From: Aquilaria yunnanensis
Lineage: Eukaryota; Streptophyta; Magnoliopsida; Malvales; Thymelaeaceae
NCBI GenBank assembly: GCA_039654915.1
Contig: CM077598.1
Location: 76,288,041-76,352,040 of the forward strand
Direction of reading: 5' to 3'
DNA length: 64,000 nucleotides
Part shown: piece by piece, positions 19,975 to 31,199 of the stretch
How positions within the stretch are numbered: the stretch's first letter is position 1
Layout: each line of letters opens with the position of its first letter
Notes under the pieces: model-generated
Databases searched by the model: none
The model's input: only the letters and a program-made list of their open reading frames with translations
What the model was told of the DNA's origin: nothing
Translations under genes and position numbers: made by a program

Positions 19975-20758
19975 AGACTAACCGGAAGAATAACCTCTCT
20001 GAGCAGGTTTATTTCCAGGTACGGAGATAGGTGTCGACCTTTCTTCAAAGTCCTCACAAAGGCAGCAAAGATGGAAGGCGACCTCGGAAGAAACAATCAT
20101 CCCTGGGAAGGAGATTGCCAAAACGCCTGGGAAGAACTCAAAGTCTACCTGGCCAGCCTGCCGACTCTGCGGCAACCTCGGGTGGGAGAACCCCTCGTAC
20201 TGTACCTCGCTGTCACAGAAAAGGCCGTGAGCTCGATCCTGATAAAAGAAGAAGGGCCGAAACAATGGCCGGTCTACTACGTCAGCAAGTCCCTGCACGG
20301 CGCCGAAGTCAGGTACCCTTTGCTTCAAAAAGCTATATACGCCTTGGTGCTTGCAGGAAGAAGGCTGCGACCATATTTCCAGGCTCACCCCATCATCGTC
20401 CGAAGTAGTCTACCACTACGAGATGTCATGAAGAGAGTTGATCATTCGGGAAGGCTCTCCAAGTGGTGCATAGAGCTTGGCGAACACGAAATCACGTATG
20501 AGCCTCGGAAGGCCATAAAAGCCCAAGCATTGGCAGATTTTATCGCCGAAATACCTACCACTGAGGAGAACCACTCAGATCCGAAAGAAGGTGAGCCAGA
20601 ATGGACCTTGCATGTTGACGGAGCCTCGGGGTCCGAACACCAGGGAGCTGGAATAGTTATCAGAGGACCCGAAGGCCTAGAGGTGATGAAGGCTATCAAG
20701 TTCAGCTTCAACGTCACCAATAATGTGGCTGAGTATGAAGCCCTCATAGCGGGATTAC
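19975..20758 (+). pseudogene. N1 RNase H and first half of second RNase H
   Basis: Continuation of pol after the TAG. RNase H runs through LVLYLAVTEKAVSS and SKSLHGAEVRYPLLQKAIYAL to KAQALADFIAEI. The second RNase H begins with WTLHVDGASGSEHQGAG and reaches NNVAEYEALIAGL, where N2 interrupts it. The frame is otherwise open. The rest of the domain is at 26277. Confidence 0.85.
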
Positions 20759-21751
20759 TGATACGATCAAAGAAGGCACAACTAAGGATGGGAGCTGCTG
20801 GAACATGGAAGGAATCATATGGAGATGATGGCCAAGCTTGGATGTTGACAGACTGGCGATATTCTGGTTGAAAAATCATATCTTGAGCTAAACGGATCAG
20901 AATTACGTAATTCTTGATTCATTGGAAAGCTAACATCTGGAGCTACAAATCATATGAAGACCGTGAAACCCAGTTTGCACGTTAAGGAGGTCCAATTTAG
21001 CTTCAAAGTCGCGATTTACGAGTTATCGCTGGTTCAGAAGCAGTTGCAGTATTTTGGGTATATCTTTGGCTTTAGATGTCCGTTTTGTGTGGTTCAGGTG
21101 TCATTTCAAAGCTAAGAAAGAGAGATACAACTTTCATGCTTTGAATTTTGATAAATCATTGCTGCATCAAGTTCGAATTTCAGCTTGAAGTTGGAGACAC
21201 AAGCCAGAATCACCCAAGAAGGCTATTTTGGAGTTTTTATGGCCAATCTTATTTTGTAACGTATTTTATTTTATGTTCCTGTTTATTTACATTATTTAGG
21301 ATTTTATTTAGGCCATGGAAGTGATTTAGGTCACTTAGGATAAATGGAATTCGCTGCACACCTTAAACTTGTGTTAAAAGGGTGTAGGAATCCTAGTTTG
21401 ACTAGGTTTTCTTGAGTCCTTTGTAACTAGGTTTCCTAGGTGACTTGGGCTGCGAATTTTGCCCAGATTTTAACCCTAGTTTAGGCCTATATAAAGGCAC
21501 ATATTCTGGATGTAAATATACAGAAAAAGTTCGAAATAATATTGCTCTTTGGAGAGGTTTTCTCTTTGGTTCTTGGCGGACTGCCTTGGTGCACAAGTGT
21601 GCTTGTGTTCTTGGAGTTCTATACTTCTCGTTTCTAGTCACAGGTTGATTAGGGGTGGGGGTCTTCAAACCCAGTCTCTTTGATGTCTTGTGGAGCTTGA
21701 AAAACATCTTGGGCGCGTTTCATGGTCTTTATACCATCGGGGTTCGCATCA
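20759..21751 (+). repeat. N2 5' LTR
   Basis: TGATACGATC to GTTCGCATCA, 993 bp. TATA box TATATAAA at 21488-21495. The matching sequence at 25279-26271 differs at about 21487-21488-equivalent region (one base in GCCCAG-T/C) and once after TACAGAAAAA. Confidence 0.93.
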
Positions 21752-21753
21752 GT

Positions 21754-21765
21754 TGGTATCAGAGC
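21754..21765 (+). other. N2 primer-binding site
   Basis: TGGTATCAGAGC two bases after the LTR. This is the usual plant initiator-tRNA-Met site and differs from the TGGCGCC site of the Tat elements. Confidence 0.9.
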
Positions 21766-22666
21766 CACAAGTTCCATTGAAGGACATATCTTTGTGTTCT
21801 TGTTTCTCTTCGTTTTTCCTTCAATTTTTTCCAGTAATTTCATGCTTTAATTCTCTGTTTTAATCTATTTTCTTCTTGTTTCAGGTCTGTCCTTTTTGTT
21901 CCATCCTTGTTCAAGTTCAAAAATCACAAAAACAACAAAAAGAAGTCAATCCATGTCACCTAGTATTCTCGGTTTCCATTCGTTTGTTCTTGTCTAATTC
22001 TTATCTTTCTATTTCGTGTCCAGCCATATTAATCTGTTTTGTTTTCATTGTTTCCAGCATCTTAGAGTCCAGAAAACTTCAAAAAAAAAGAAGGATCCAA
22101 GTTCAGGAATTTTCGGTATCAAAAAGTTGCTTCAAATTGTGCCAATTTCACTAGTTTTCTTGTCTTGGCCGAAAAGAATTCTAACTTTTTGTCTTTGGCA
22201 GCAAGGAGTTTCAAGGAGAACGTTTGGTTAGCATCAAAACAGCAAGCAAAAAAAAAAGGAGGAAAAAAAAAAGGAAGGAAAAGAAAAGAAAAAGAAAGAG
22301 CAAAGAAAAGAAAAGAAAAGAGCTTGCAAAAAAAAAAAGAAGTTTTCTCAAAGTGTTGAAAGTTTTGCGCCCCAAAACCTATCTCATTGTTTTTGAGCCA
22401 AAAAGCTTTCTTTGTGGTTCTTGTGATCATCAATTGCAAGAGCTTCCTAGAGTCTTTTAAAGCTTGTTTAGCCCACCTCTTTTGGAGTCAAAATAGTTCT
22501 TCGAAAATTCAGGTTTTCTTGTGTGCTTTGAGGATAGTCTTCTTAGAACTTTTGAGAACTCTTTGAATAGCAATATCTCACTAACAAATTGAGTGTTTGA
22601 GTGTTCATATTTTGAGTGAAACACGTGAGGTGAGTGTTTGTGAGGATCTTTGTTATTTTCAGGAGT
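21766..22666 (+). other. N2 untranslated leader with purine tract
   Basis: About 900 bases between the primer site and the gag ATG, with no credible frame. A strongly purine-rich, A-dominated tract lies at about 22245-22345. In Ty3/gypsy elements such leaders usually hold packaging signals; that is inference here. Confidence 0.6.
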
Positions 22667-25348
22667 ATGGAGGGCCAGGAGGATAGGAGGATGAAAGTGA
22701 GACACAATGAGGAGCCAACCATGAGAGAATTTCAAGAAACTCTCAATAGACTTGTGGGGAGGATTGAGGACATTGATTTGAGGTTGCCAACGAGAAGTCC
22801 AAGGAGAAAAGAACCCGAGGAGGAAGAAAGAGTTTGGCATGACCATGGGTTTCCAATGAGGTGTGAGCCAAGAGAGGATAACAACCTAAATTCCATCAAG
22901 CCTACCATTCCACCTTTCCAAGGGAGGAGTGATCCCGATGCATATTGGGAGTGGGAGCAAAAGATTGAGATGGTGTTTGATTGCCATCATTACTCTGAGG
23001 AAAATAAGGTTAAATTGGCTACCATAAAGTTCACTAATTATGCTCTTGTATGGTGGAATCAGGATGTTACTTCTAGGAGAAGGAATGAGGAGGAGCCCAT
23101 ACACACATGGAGAGCCCTTAAAGCCTTGATGAGGAGGAGATTTGTGCCTAGCTACTACACTAAAGATCAACGCCTCAAGCTTCAAAAGCTAGTGCAAGGC
23201 CAAAGGAGTGTGGAGGACTACCATAAAGACTTGGAGATAACCTTGACCCGAGCCAACATCATGGAGGATGAGGAGACCACCATTGCTAGATTCATTAATG
23301 GTCTCAATCCTGAGATTGCCAACAAAGTGGAAATGGCACCTTATTTGAACATAGAGGATTTGCTTTATTATGCCACCAAGGCCGAGAAAATCATCAAAAG
23401 GTCCAAGGCATCCAAGATGTGTCAAGGAGGAATTTCCACATGGAGAGGAGCATGGAGCAAAGATGTAAGAGAAGTACCCAAGCCAAACATGGAGATCACA
23501 AAAGGAGACTTGTCTCAATCTCAACAAGAAAAGTCAATCATGCTTGTTCCACTTTCACCACAACAAGTCTTGGAGGATCAAAGAAAAATTGAAAGTGAGG
23601 TTGAGGGAAAAGTAAATGAGGGGAAAGTTGAGGGCAAGAGTGATGAGGGGAAAGTTGAGAGAACAACCGAGAGATTAAGTGAGAAGAGTGAACATGAGGG
23701 GAAGAAGAGTGGAGAGTTCCCGAGAGAAGAAATTGAGTGCGAAGTTGAGAGAAGACAAGAGTGCAATGAACCCAAGCCGAGTGAAGAGAGAAAGACCTAC
23801 AGAGAAGCCATACTTTTATCTAACGTAACAAAGTCTTTTTCTAGTGTTGTGTTGTCTTCTTTTCAGGACTTAAGTGGAGATAAGCTACAAGAATCAAGTG
23901 AGTTGCTGCCCATCCAAGAAGTTGGTGTTCCTAATATTCTAAGCCATGTTCCATGCATCAAACCAATGAAGGAGGTTGAAAAGGAACAATTTGAGGTAAG
24001 TCCAAGTGATTTCATATGCAAAAATTTGCCTAACATTGTTTCTTATCCTATGTTTCAAGGGGATGAAATTAATGCAACTCCAACCGAAGCCATTAAGTGC
24101 AAAGGTGGAAATTTTGTGGTTCTTACACCAAAGGAAGATACTTGGAGACTAAGTCCAACCACTGTAATGTATTTCTTCCTAACACCTAGATTTGATGTAG
24201 TTTTGCATGAAAATCTGAAACAATGTGTGTTTGCTTGCAATGTTATTTTGAAGAATGGTTTTCATGAAACTAGATTAAGAGAAGGAAGTAAGAATGAAAC
24301 TTTGACAAAATATGGTTTTAAAGCCTCTAATTCTCTGGTTTTGTCAAGTCATCTTTGGAATTGCTTGAGTTTCTCTAGAGGAAAATCTGTTTTGTTGTCT
24401 TTTGTTTCTGAATTTGTTAGTTTTGCATCCATGTCACATTATTTTATTTTGTCTCAAGTTAAATCTACTTCTTTGGAATTTTTCATGCATAAATTGGTTG
24501 TTACCCATGCATTGCATATTTCTTTGTTTCCCATTAACATTCAGCCCAATTTTGTGTGTCAATCTTTAATTTCCAGCAAGCATTTTTTTGTCATGACACA
24601 TGCATTACACAAACTTATGAGTCTTGATCTTTTTGCTTTATGTCCGAACTTGAAAGTTTTTATTTTGAGTGAAAATTCTGGTTTTAAATTCAGCCTTTTA
24701 AGGAGGTATGTTGAGTCCTTTGTTTTATGTCACATCCCATTCACAAATTTCATCCATTGTTGTGCATATACATGCAAAAATAAGTTTGCTACTGAATTGG
24801 TTTCACTTAATCCTATCTACTCCAATCTTGTTTCATTTAAAATGCTTAGGATTTTTGTGAAATTCGTGCATCCTAGTTTTGTTATTAGTTTAGGTCCATT
24901 TGTTTTGAGTGCATACAGCATCCCTAAGGTAAATTGTTCCTACACTTTTACTTGTTGTGAGAATAATATTTTTGAGATGGTAAAGGCAATGAAAGTGTTG
25001 CCTAGAGTTAAGATGAAAATTGTGCAAACATTCAGATTTTTTGTGCTAATTGTTTCTAACTTTGTCTTTGACCCTGGAGGTATCAAAATTATCATTGTGT
25101 CTGGATATTTGTTCAGGTTTTTTACAAGATTAAAGCTCCATACACAAGCATCCCATGCTATTGGTGCCTATGCGAAAGGTATGTGCTTATGTGTTGATCA
25201 TTTCATTGTTATTGATTCAATTCCCTTTTCTAATGTAGGTTTTGATTCGAGGACGAATCGTTCTAAGGAGGGGGGAGCTGATACGATCAAAGAAGGCACA
25301 ACTAAGGATGGGAGCTGCTGGAACATGGAAGGAATCATATGGAGATGA
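22667..25348 (+). CDS. N2 gag-like protein with long unknown C-terminus
   Basis: An open frame of 893 codons starts at ATG 22667 (M-E-G-Q-E-D-R-R). An upstream in-frame ATG at 22634 is possible but less likely. Residues about 85-240 form a retrotransposon gag domain (FQGRSDPDAYWEWE, ALVWWNQ, LKALMRRRFVP, FINGLNPEIANKVEM). Residues about 300-400 are rich in Glu and Lys. I see no CCHC zinc knuckle and no protease or RT motif. The remaining ~490 codons are AT-rich and match nothing I recognise. The frame crosses the polypurine tract (FDSRTNRSKEGG) and stops in the 3' LTR at 25346. The FDSRTN...KEGG wording at the end of pol is familiar from other plant gypsy elements and hints that pol was replaced. 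Confidence 0.8.
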   Translation: MEGQEDRRMKVRHNEEPTMREFQETLNRLVGRIEDIDLRLPTRSPRRKEPEEEERVWHDHGFPMRCEPREDNNLNSIKPTIPPFQGRSDPDAYWEWEQKIEMVFDCHHYSEENKVKLATIKFTNYALVWWNQDVTSRRRNEEEPIHTWRALKALMRRRFVPSYYTKDQRLKLQKLVQGQRSVEDYHKDLEITLTRANIMEDEETTIARFINGLNPEIANKVEMAPYLNIEDLLYYATKAEKIIKRSKASKMCQGGISTWRGAWSKDVREVPKPNMEITKGDLSQSQQEKSIMLVPLSPQQVLEDQRKIESEVEGKVNEGKVEGKSDEGKVERTTERLSEKSEHEGKKSGEFPREEIECEVERRQECNEPKPSEERKTYREAILLSNVTKSFSSVVLSSFQDLSGDKLQESSELLPIQEVGVPNILSHVPCIKPMKEVEKEQFEVSPSDFICKNLPNIVSYPMFQGDEINATPTEAIKCKGGNFVVLTPKEDTWRLSPTTVMYFFLTPRFDVVLHENLKQCVFACNVILKNGFHETRLREGSKNETLTKYGFKASNSLVLSSHLWNCLSFSRGKSVLLSFVSEFVSFASMSHYFILSQVKSTSLEFFMHKLVVTHALHISLFPINIQPNFVCQSLISSKHFFVMTHALHKLMSLDLFALCPNLKVFILSENSGFKFSLLRRYVESFVLCHIPFTNFIHCCAYTCKNKFATELVSLNPIYSNLVSFKMLRIFVKFVHPSFVISLGPFVLSAYSIPKVNCSYTFTCCENNIFEMVKAMKVLPRVKMKIVQTFRFFVLIVSNFVFDPGGIKIIIVSGYLFRFFTRLKLHTQASHAIGAYAKGMCLCVDHFIVIDSIPFSNVGFDSRTNRSKEGGADTIKEGTTKDGSCWNMEGIIWR
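25264..25278 (+). other. N2 polypurine tract
   Basis: TAAGGAGGGGGGAGC immediately before the 3' LTR. Confidence 0.9.
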
Positions 25349-26271
25349 TGGCCAAGCTTGGATGTTGACAGACTGGCGATATTCTGGTTGAAAAATCATA
25401 TCTTGAGCTAAACGGATCAGAATTACGTAATTCTTGATTCATTGGAAAGCTAACATCTGGAGCTACAAATCATATGAAGACCGTGAAACCCAGTTTGCAC
25501 GTTAAGGAGGTCCAATTTAGCTTCAAAGTCGCGATTTACGAGTTATCGCTGGTTCAGAAGCAGTTGCAGTATTTTGGGTATATCTTTGGCTTTAGATGTC
25601 CGTTTTGTGTGGTTCAGGTGTCATTTCAAAGCTAAGAAAGAGAGATACAACTTTCATGCTTTGAATTTTGATAAATCATTGCTGCATCAAGTTCGAATTT
25701 CAGCTTGAAGTTGGAGACACAAGCCAGAATCACCCAAGAAGGCTATTTTGGAGTTTTTATGGCCAATCTTATTTTGTAACGTATTTTATTTTATGTTCCT
25801 GTTTATTTACATTATTTAGGATTTTATTTAGGCCATGGAAGTGATTTAGGTCACTTAGGATAAATGGAATTCGCTGCACACCTTAAACTTGTGTTAAAAG
25901 GGTGTAGGAATCCTAGTTTGACTAGGTTTTCTTGAGTCCTTTGTAACTAGGTTTCCTAGGTGACTTGGGCTGCGAATTTTGCCCAGCTTTTAACCCTAGT
26001 TTAGGCCTATATAAAGGCACATATTCTGGATGTAAATATACAGAAAAATTTCGAAATAATATTGCTCTTTGGAGAGGTTTTCTCTTTGGTTCTTGGCGGA
26101 CTGCCTTGGTGCACAAGTGTGCTTGTGTTCTTGGAGTTCTATACTTCTCGTTTCTAGTCACAGGTTGATTAGGGGTGGGGGTCTTCAAACCCAGTCTCTT
26201 TGATGTCTTGTGGAGCTTGAAAAACATCTTGGGCGCGTTTCATGGTCTTTATACCATCGGGGTTCGCATCA
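25279..26271 (+). repeat. N2 3' LTR
   Basis: 993 bp, TATA box TATATAAA at 26008-26015. Two mismatches to the 5' LTR by eye, which implies very recent integration. Confidence 0.93.
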
Positions 26272-26276
26272 ATTAC

Positions 26277-26797
26277 GCTTCGCCAGAAAGATTGGCGTGA
26301 GAAACTTAAGGGCTCACAGCGATTCCCAGCTGGTAGTTTGGCAGACGGCAGGAGATTATGGGGCGAAGGACCCCATCTTGGCAAAATACCACGAGCTGGT
26401 AAGAAAACTCATCCAAGAGTTTGACGCCGTACGGATCGAAAATGTACCCCGGCGGAATAACACTGAGGCAGATTGCTTAGCAATGTCCAAAACATACACC
26501 GAGGTGCTAGACCATCCAAGCATCTCCGTGCTAAGCGTAACGACCTCGGGAATGGGGTGGAAGGACCCCATAAAGAGATACCTCGCAGAGAATGAGCTTC
26601 CCGAAGACGCCGGCAATGCTGCAAGACTGCGAAGACGCGCCGGAAGATTCTTCCTGATTGGTGAAGAGCTATATCGGCAAGGATATGCAAATCCGCTGCA
26701 GAGATGTGTGGCGAAGAGGATACTGAGATGGTCCTCGAAGAAGTCCACGAAGGCATGTGCGGCTCGCACATTGGAACTGATGCCCTTGCAGCAGTGA
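26277..26797 (+). pseudogene. N1 second RNase H (end) and start of integrase
   Basis: Continues the domain cut by N2: RKIGVRNLRAHSDSQLVV with the catalytic Asp, then the NNTEADCLA segment, then the pre-integrase linker LDHPSISVLSV. Two substitutions differ from N3 (Arg to Trp in the Q-T-A-G-D-Y-G region, Lys to Met before SKTYTE). A single G is missing at about 26709 relative to N3 (GTGTGGCG for GTGTGGGCG), which throws the frame off just before the integrase zinc region. Confidence 0.82.
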
Positions 26798-27792
26798 TAC
26801 TCCGCCAAGGATACTTCTGGCCTACCCTGAGAAAGGACGCAAGGCAGTTCGTCCAGAAGTGCGGTAGTTGCCAGAGACATGCAAAAATCCAGAGGATACC
26901 CTCGGAAATGGTAACGTCGGCAGACTATCCTTGGCCCTTCGCAGTCTGGGGTATAGATCTCATTGGGCCACTCCCCACAGCGCCCGGAGGCGTGAAATTC
27001 TGCGTGGTAGCAGTGGACTATTTCTCAAAGTGGGTAGAGGCAGAACCACTAGCAACTATCTCGGCAAAAGAAGTGCAGAAGTTCGTATGGAAAAACATCG
27101 TATGCAGATTTGGCATACCGAGGGTACTAGTAGCTGATAATGGATCCCAGTTCATAGACAAAGGATTCCAGGAATTCATCAGCGACCTCGGAATAAAGAT
27201 GCACTTCGCCCCAGTAGCTCACCCCCAAAGCAATGGGCAGGTGGAAGTATCAAACAGGACCATAAAAGATGGCCTGAAAAAGAGACTTGGGGAAGCCAAG
27301 GGGAAATGGCCAGGAGAACTCCAAAGTGTATTGTGGAGCCACCGAACGACGCCACGAAGAGCCACAGGGGAAACTCCCTTCTCACTCGTCTTCGGAACAG
27401 AGGCCATTATCCCAATAGAGATAGTTCAGCCTTCAATACGGGTGCAAGTATTTGATGAAGGCGGAAACGACCTCGGTCTGAGAACCAAGCTCGACCTTGT
27501 GGCCGAACACAGAGAAATAGCCGAGCTGAGAAGAAAAGCTTTCCAGCAAAGAGTGGCCGCGGCTATCAACTTAAAAGCCAGGCCAAAAGAAATCAAAAAA
27601 GGAGACCTCGTTCTCCGAAAGGCCGACTTTGCACCCCGAAGGCCATCTCACGGAGTACTTCGCGCAAATTGGGAAGGACCTTATCTGGTTCTCGCCGAAG
27701 TACGAAAAGGCGTGTACAAGCTTGGCGACGCCGAAGGCGTAGAATTGAAAAACACTTGGCATTCAGACGCCCTGAAAAAATTCTACGCCTAA
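26704..27792 (+). pseudogene. N1 integrase, domain intact but out of frame with pol
   Basis: Zinc-binding N-terminal region (HEGMCGSHIGTDAL to KCGSCQRH), catalytic core with Asp in GIDLIGPLP, Asp in VADNGSQF and Glu in NGQVEVSNR (Asp-35-Glu spacing), then a basic C-terminal domain ending HSDALKKFYA, stop at 27790-27792. All catalytic residues are present. It would be translated only if the missing base near 26709 were bypassed. It is more complete than the N3 integrase, which has a stop. Confidence 0.85.
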
Positions 27793-27942
27793 GGTTGAGC
27801 GGAAGAAGTATATTGTACAAGAAATATTCTAAGTACAGAATGGTCTAGAGAAGAATGGTCTTGAGAAAAATTTTCAAGTATACCAAATTGTCCAAGACAG
27901 ATTTCCGCGAAGGTGCTCGCCACGAAAAAAGCGGTTGTGACT

Positions 27943-28430
27943 TCCCGAAGTCCCTTGAGCCACTATGCTCGGGAAAAATGGGAAACAAGAATCTTGCAAA
28001 GGTACTCAGCATAATCAGTGCAGAGAAAATTTTCCGAACACCCTTGAGCGAACATGCTCGGGAGAAAGGGAAAGCAAGAATCTCGCAAAAGTACACGCCA
28101 AAACAAAAGCAGAGGTAATTTCCGAACACCCTTGAGCGAACGTGCTCGGGAAAAAGGGAATGAGCAATCTCGTGAAGATTTTCCTAAGTCCCTTGAGCAA
28201 ATATGCTCGGGACAATAGGAAGACAGAAAAATTTGGCTGAAGGTTTTTCGAAGGCCCTTGAGCGAACATGTTCGGGATAAAAGGAAACAAAAAGCCTGCA
28301 AAAGACTTAGCCAAATTTTTACAAATTTTCCAGAAAGTCTCTTGAGCGAGCACGCTCGGGACAAAGGAAGGTAAAAAGTTTCTTTGGTTGCAGGTTTTCC
28401 GAAAGTCTCTTGAAGCAAACGTGTTCGGGA
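27943..28430. repeat. Palindrome-bearing repeat array between pol and antisense gene (N1)
   Basis: Seven imperfect units of 50-90 bp with core CCCTTGAGCGAACATGCTCG or variants. The inverted repeat GAGC-N6-GCTC is preserved in several units, and two others keep both arms with changed bases. It lies between the convergent 3' ends of integrase (27792) and the antisense gene (28564). 27793-27942 is its flank and holds no gene. Confidence 0.78.
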
Positions 28431-28563
28431 CAGTGGAAATGAAGAAACTTGCAAGAAAGGACTTAGCCGAAAAGATTGTTCATTTAGAGCAAACGCTGCC
28501 TTACAAAAGAAGTGTCCAAAGAAGGAGCACGAAGGAGAAAAATAAGAGGAGCCCTAAAACAAA

Positions 28564-30912
28564 CTAGGGAGAGCCGGGCGGACGAAGACCAGGAAGCTTC
28601 AGATGCTCGACCCTGGACCACTGCCACCGAGGTCCCTCAGGAATATTTAGGCCCTCCAGAAAAGAGAGGTCCAAATCTGGGAACCTCTGCAGCACCTGGT
28701 GCCGAGCGAGGCAGAAGCCGTCCTGAAAGGCGACCTTGGCCATGTCGTCAGAAGTACGTTTTTGAATGCCAAGGACATTGAACTCGTCCCTCAGCTCAGC
28801 AACCTCCTCTTCGAGCTCGCTTATCCCCAGCATCTCTCCGGACAACTTCTTCAGAGCCTCGACCTCGGCTTGAAGAGCAGTGTTCTCGTCCGTCAACCTC
28901 GACGCAAGACTGTCGGAAACAGCCTTGTCCTTGACAAGATCTTCATTGGCGGCAAGCAGCCCCTTTACTTGGTCACCGAGGTCGGCAATCTTCCGGGAGG
29001 AGTCCTTTTCAAGTTCTTCTCTTTTCTTCGAGAACTCCTCCCGAACGGCAGCAAGTTGCTGAGAACAATCCGGTGTCAGCTGCTGGTTGCTGGCGATCAC
29101 CTTCGCAAGCGAAGCCTTCGCTTCACTGAGTTCCCGCGAAGTCGCATCCTTGGAGGCAGCCTGTCTGGCCACCCGAACTCGGAGATAACCAGCGTACTCC
29201 AGCAGCTACGGCAAGGCAAAAGTCCAGGTTAGTACAAGTCTAAACACTTAGAAAATTGAGGAAAAAAGTGTAAAGACTATACCTGAGCAGCATGCTCGGT
29301 GACTTTTGCGGCGAGGGTATTATCCCCCGGGTGAGCCGCCGCAATGGCCCGGAAGGAGGCATCAATGGTCATCCCCTTCCAAATCTCTTTGGTCATCTTC
29401 GGACAATCGTCGGAGAACAGATTCATATCCTCCGTGATTGTCCAAAAGGGCTCCAAGGGGATCTTCCCCTCAGGGATTGTGGCATCGCGCAGGGCCCGTT
29501 TCCTCTCATGAATGGCCCTCCAGCCAACAGTAAGAGGCTCCCCTGAAAGTGAGAAGGAAGTTAGGAGCAAAAGAAAAATTCGCGAAAGGAAAAGGAGCTG
29601 AACTTCGCCTAAAGACATACCTGGAGGAACCTCGGAGACAGTGTCCTCGGGATCCTCGGGCCCCTCGGAAGAAAGACCCTTACCCTTCTGCCGGTACCGC
29701 TCCTCGGCGGTGGGTACTTCTACCACTACAGTGTTTCTGGGGGCCTCGAGGTCGGGAGGAGGCACCTCGGCGGATGTAGCGGGGACCTCGGCCGGTGGAA
29801 TTTCAACAAGACCAGCGTCTTCGCCAGCTTCTTCTTCCAAAAGCTCTGGCTGAGAAGGCTGGAGAGCCCTCCTAACTCGTTTCGCCGAGGGTCCCGCCCC
29901 TGTCGTCTTCCTTCTTCGGGAAGCCGCCTTCTTTGTCTGCTCCCCCTTCTCCACTTGGCCAGAAAAGAGGGCCTTGTAATAAGCGGCAGCCCCATCGCCC
30001 ATCTCTGAAAAAGAGAAGAAATATCAGCGTAAGTCCGAGGAAAAAGTATAAAGGGATGGAAGATTACTCACTCTCGGCAAAAGTTTCGAAAGAAGTCTCC
30101 CCCTTAAGGAGCTTGACCAGCCAGGAGTCCTTCCCGGCAATGGCGGGAGCGGGCATATTGAGGTCGGTCACGTGCTCCTTAACCACTTTCAGCTCCCGAA
30201 GGACTTCTTCGGTCATCAACCTCCAGTTGATAGGAAAGGGGTAAAGAGCACGAGGAGAGACCTCGGGAGCCCAGTCAGCGACTGCCCGAATGCGGGCGTC
30301 GAAATCCGTGAACACGGAAGCCAACGGTGGGGTCAGCAGCATCCTCGGATCAACGACGTCTGCGTTCAGCACTCCCTGAGCCCACCTGGTCGGGACATCA
30401 GACCAGTTCTTATCCACCTTGAGGAAAAAGAACTTAGGCTGCCACCCCCGCCAGCTGTCCTTCGTGTCGAAGGTGAAGGTGAATTTTTTGCTCCCGGATC
30501 CCCGAGGCAGCAGGAAATAGAAGCCACCCTTCGGGACCACATAGAGCTTGTAGTACTGCATGAAAATGATGAAGTGGGGCTCTATCCCGAACACGCCACA
30601 CATGCAGAGGTAGGCGTTAAAATAGCAGTACGCGTTCGGGGGAAGCTGGTTCACAGCAATGCCATGGAATTGGCAGAACTCGCAAACCACCTTCGGGGGA
30701 GGATACCGAAGACCGGCCTTCAGTTGGGCTCAGAAGACGGTAACCTCGTCGCCACGGTTTGAAAAAGCAAAATGGCTAGAACGAGGCAGTCTGGTCACAG
30801 CGTAAGACGGAAGAAAGAATTTTTTCTTCCACCTCTCTAGTTTTTCGGGGGTGGTACAGCAAGGATGGGCCAGAAGAGGTTTCCAGCTCTCGGGAACAGG
30901 CATCGCAGACAT
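28564..30912 (-). pseudogene. N1 antisense gene, four exons, one nonsense codon
   Basis: Inferred minus-strand exons are 30912-30072, 30004-29621, 29542-29283 and 29205-28564. Introns of 67, 78 and 77 bp have GT-AG ends. The exons total 709 codons including the stop, with phases as in E1. Exon 1 (841 bp) encodes the domain resembling 'putative gypsy-type transposon' (CEFCQFHGIAVNQLPP, MCGVFGIEPHF, SWRGW). Exon 4 is a coiled coil ending FQDGFCLARHQVLQRFPDLD. One break: TGA at 30732-30730 (codon 61, CGA to TGA). E0 has the same change at the same codon, while N3 has CGA there. Otherwise the spliced frame is open. Confidence 0.8.
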
Positions 30913-31199
30913 GAAAAAGAGTTTGAGATGGAAAAGAAAATAGTTTCCAGAAAAAACTCAGAAGACGAGTTTGGAAAAAACAACAGTTTTCCAGAAAAAC
31001 TCAGAAAAACAGAGGAATCAAGTACTCTGGAAATCAAAACCCACCAAAAGATTTGCCTGAGGACGCCGTCGTGAAAGTTGGTAGGAATAAGCTCTGATTA
31101 AAGAAGCTCCGCCACAGAAAGCAAGATAAAACGCAAGAACAGAGGGTAGAGCAGAAAAAGAGCAGAAAAACAGTAAGTGGGACTTATGATAGAATGGGC

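Larger units (their letters stand above)
20759..26271 (+). mobile_element. Element N2: gag-only LTR retrotransposon (TR-GAG type)
   Basis: 5513 bp, flanked by ATTAC at 20754-20758 and 26272-26276. The LTRs are 993 bp with 2 differences seen by eye, making it the youngest insertion here. The primer-binding site matches initiator tRNA-Met. The internal 3.5 kb encodes a gag domain but no protease, RT, RNase H or integrase. It must depend on enzymes of another element, as proposed for TR-GAG elements. It is of a different lineage from the surrounding Tat elements: different LTR, primer and gag. Confidence 0.93.

Noticed and set aside
22245..22345. Purine-rich A-dominated tract as a coding lysine-rich peptide
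   Set aside because: It is low complexity in an untranslated leader and unlinked to the gag frame.
22634..22666. Upstream in-frame ATG as the N2 gag start
   Set aside because: The ATG at 22667 begins the peptide that looks like a normal gag N-terminus. The upstream extension is short and hydrophobic; it cannot be fully excluded.
20759..26271. N2 as a deletion derivative of a full gypsy element
   Set aside because: A simple deletion would leave a broken frame or pol fragments. Instead an open frame without pol motifs fills the internal region. Not excluded as an ancient origin.
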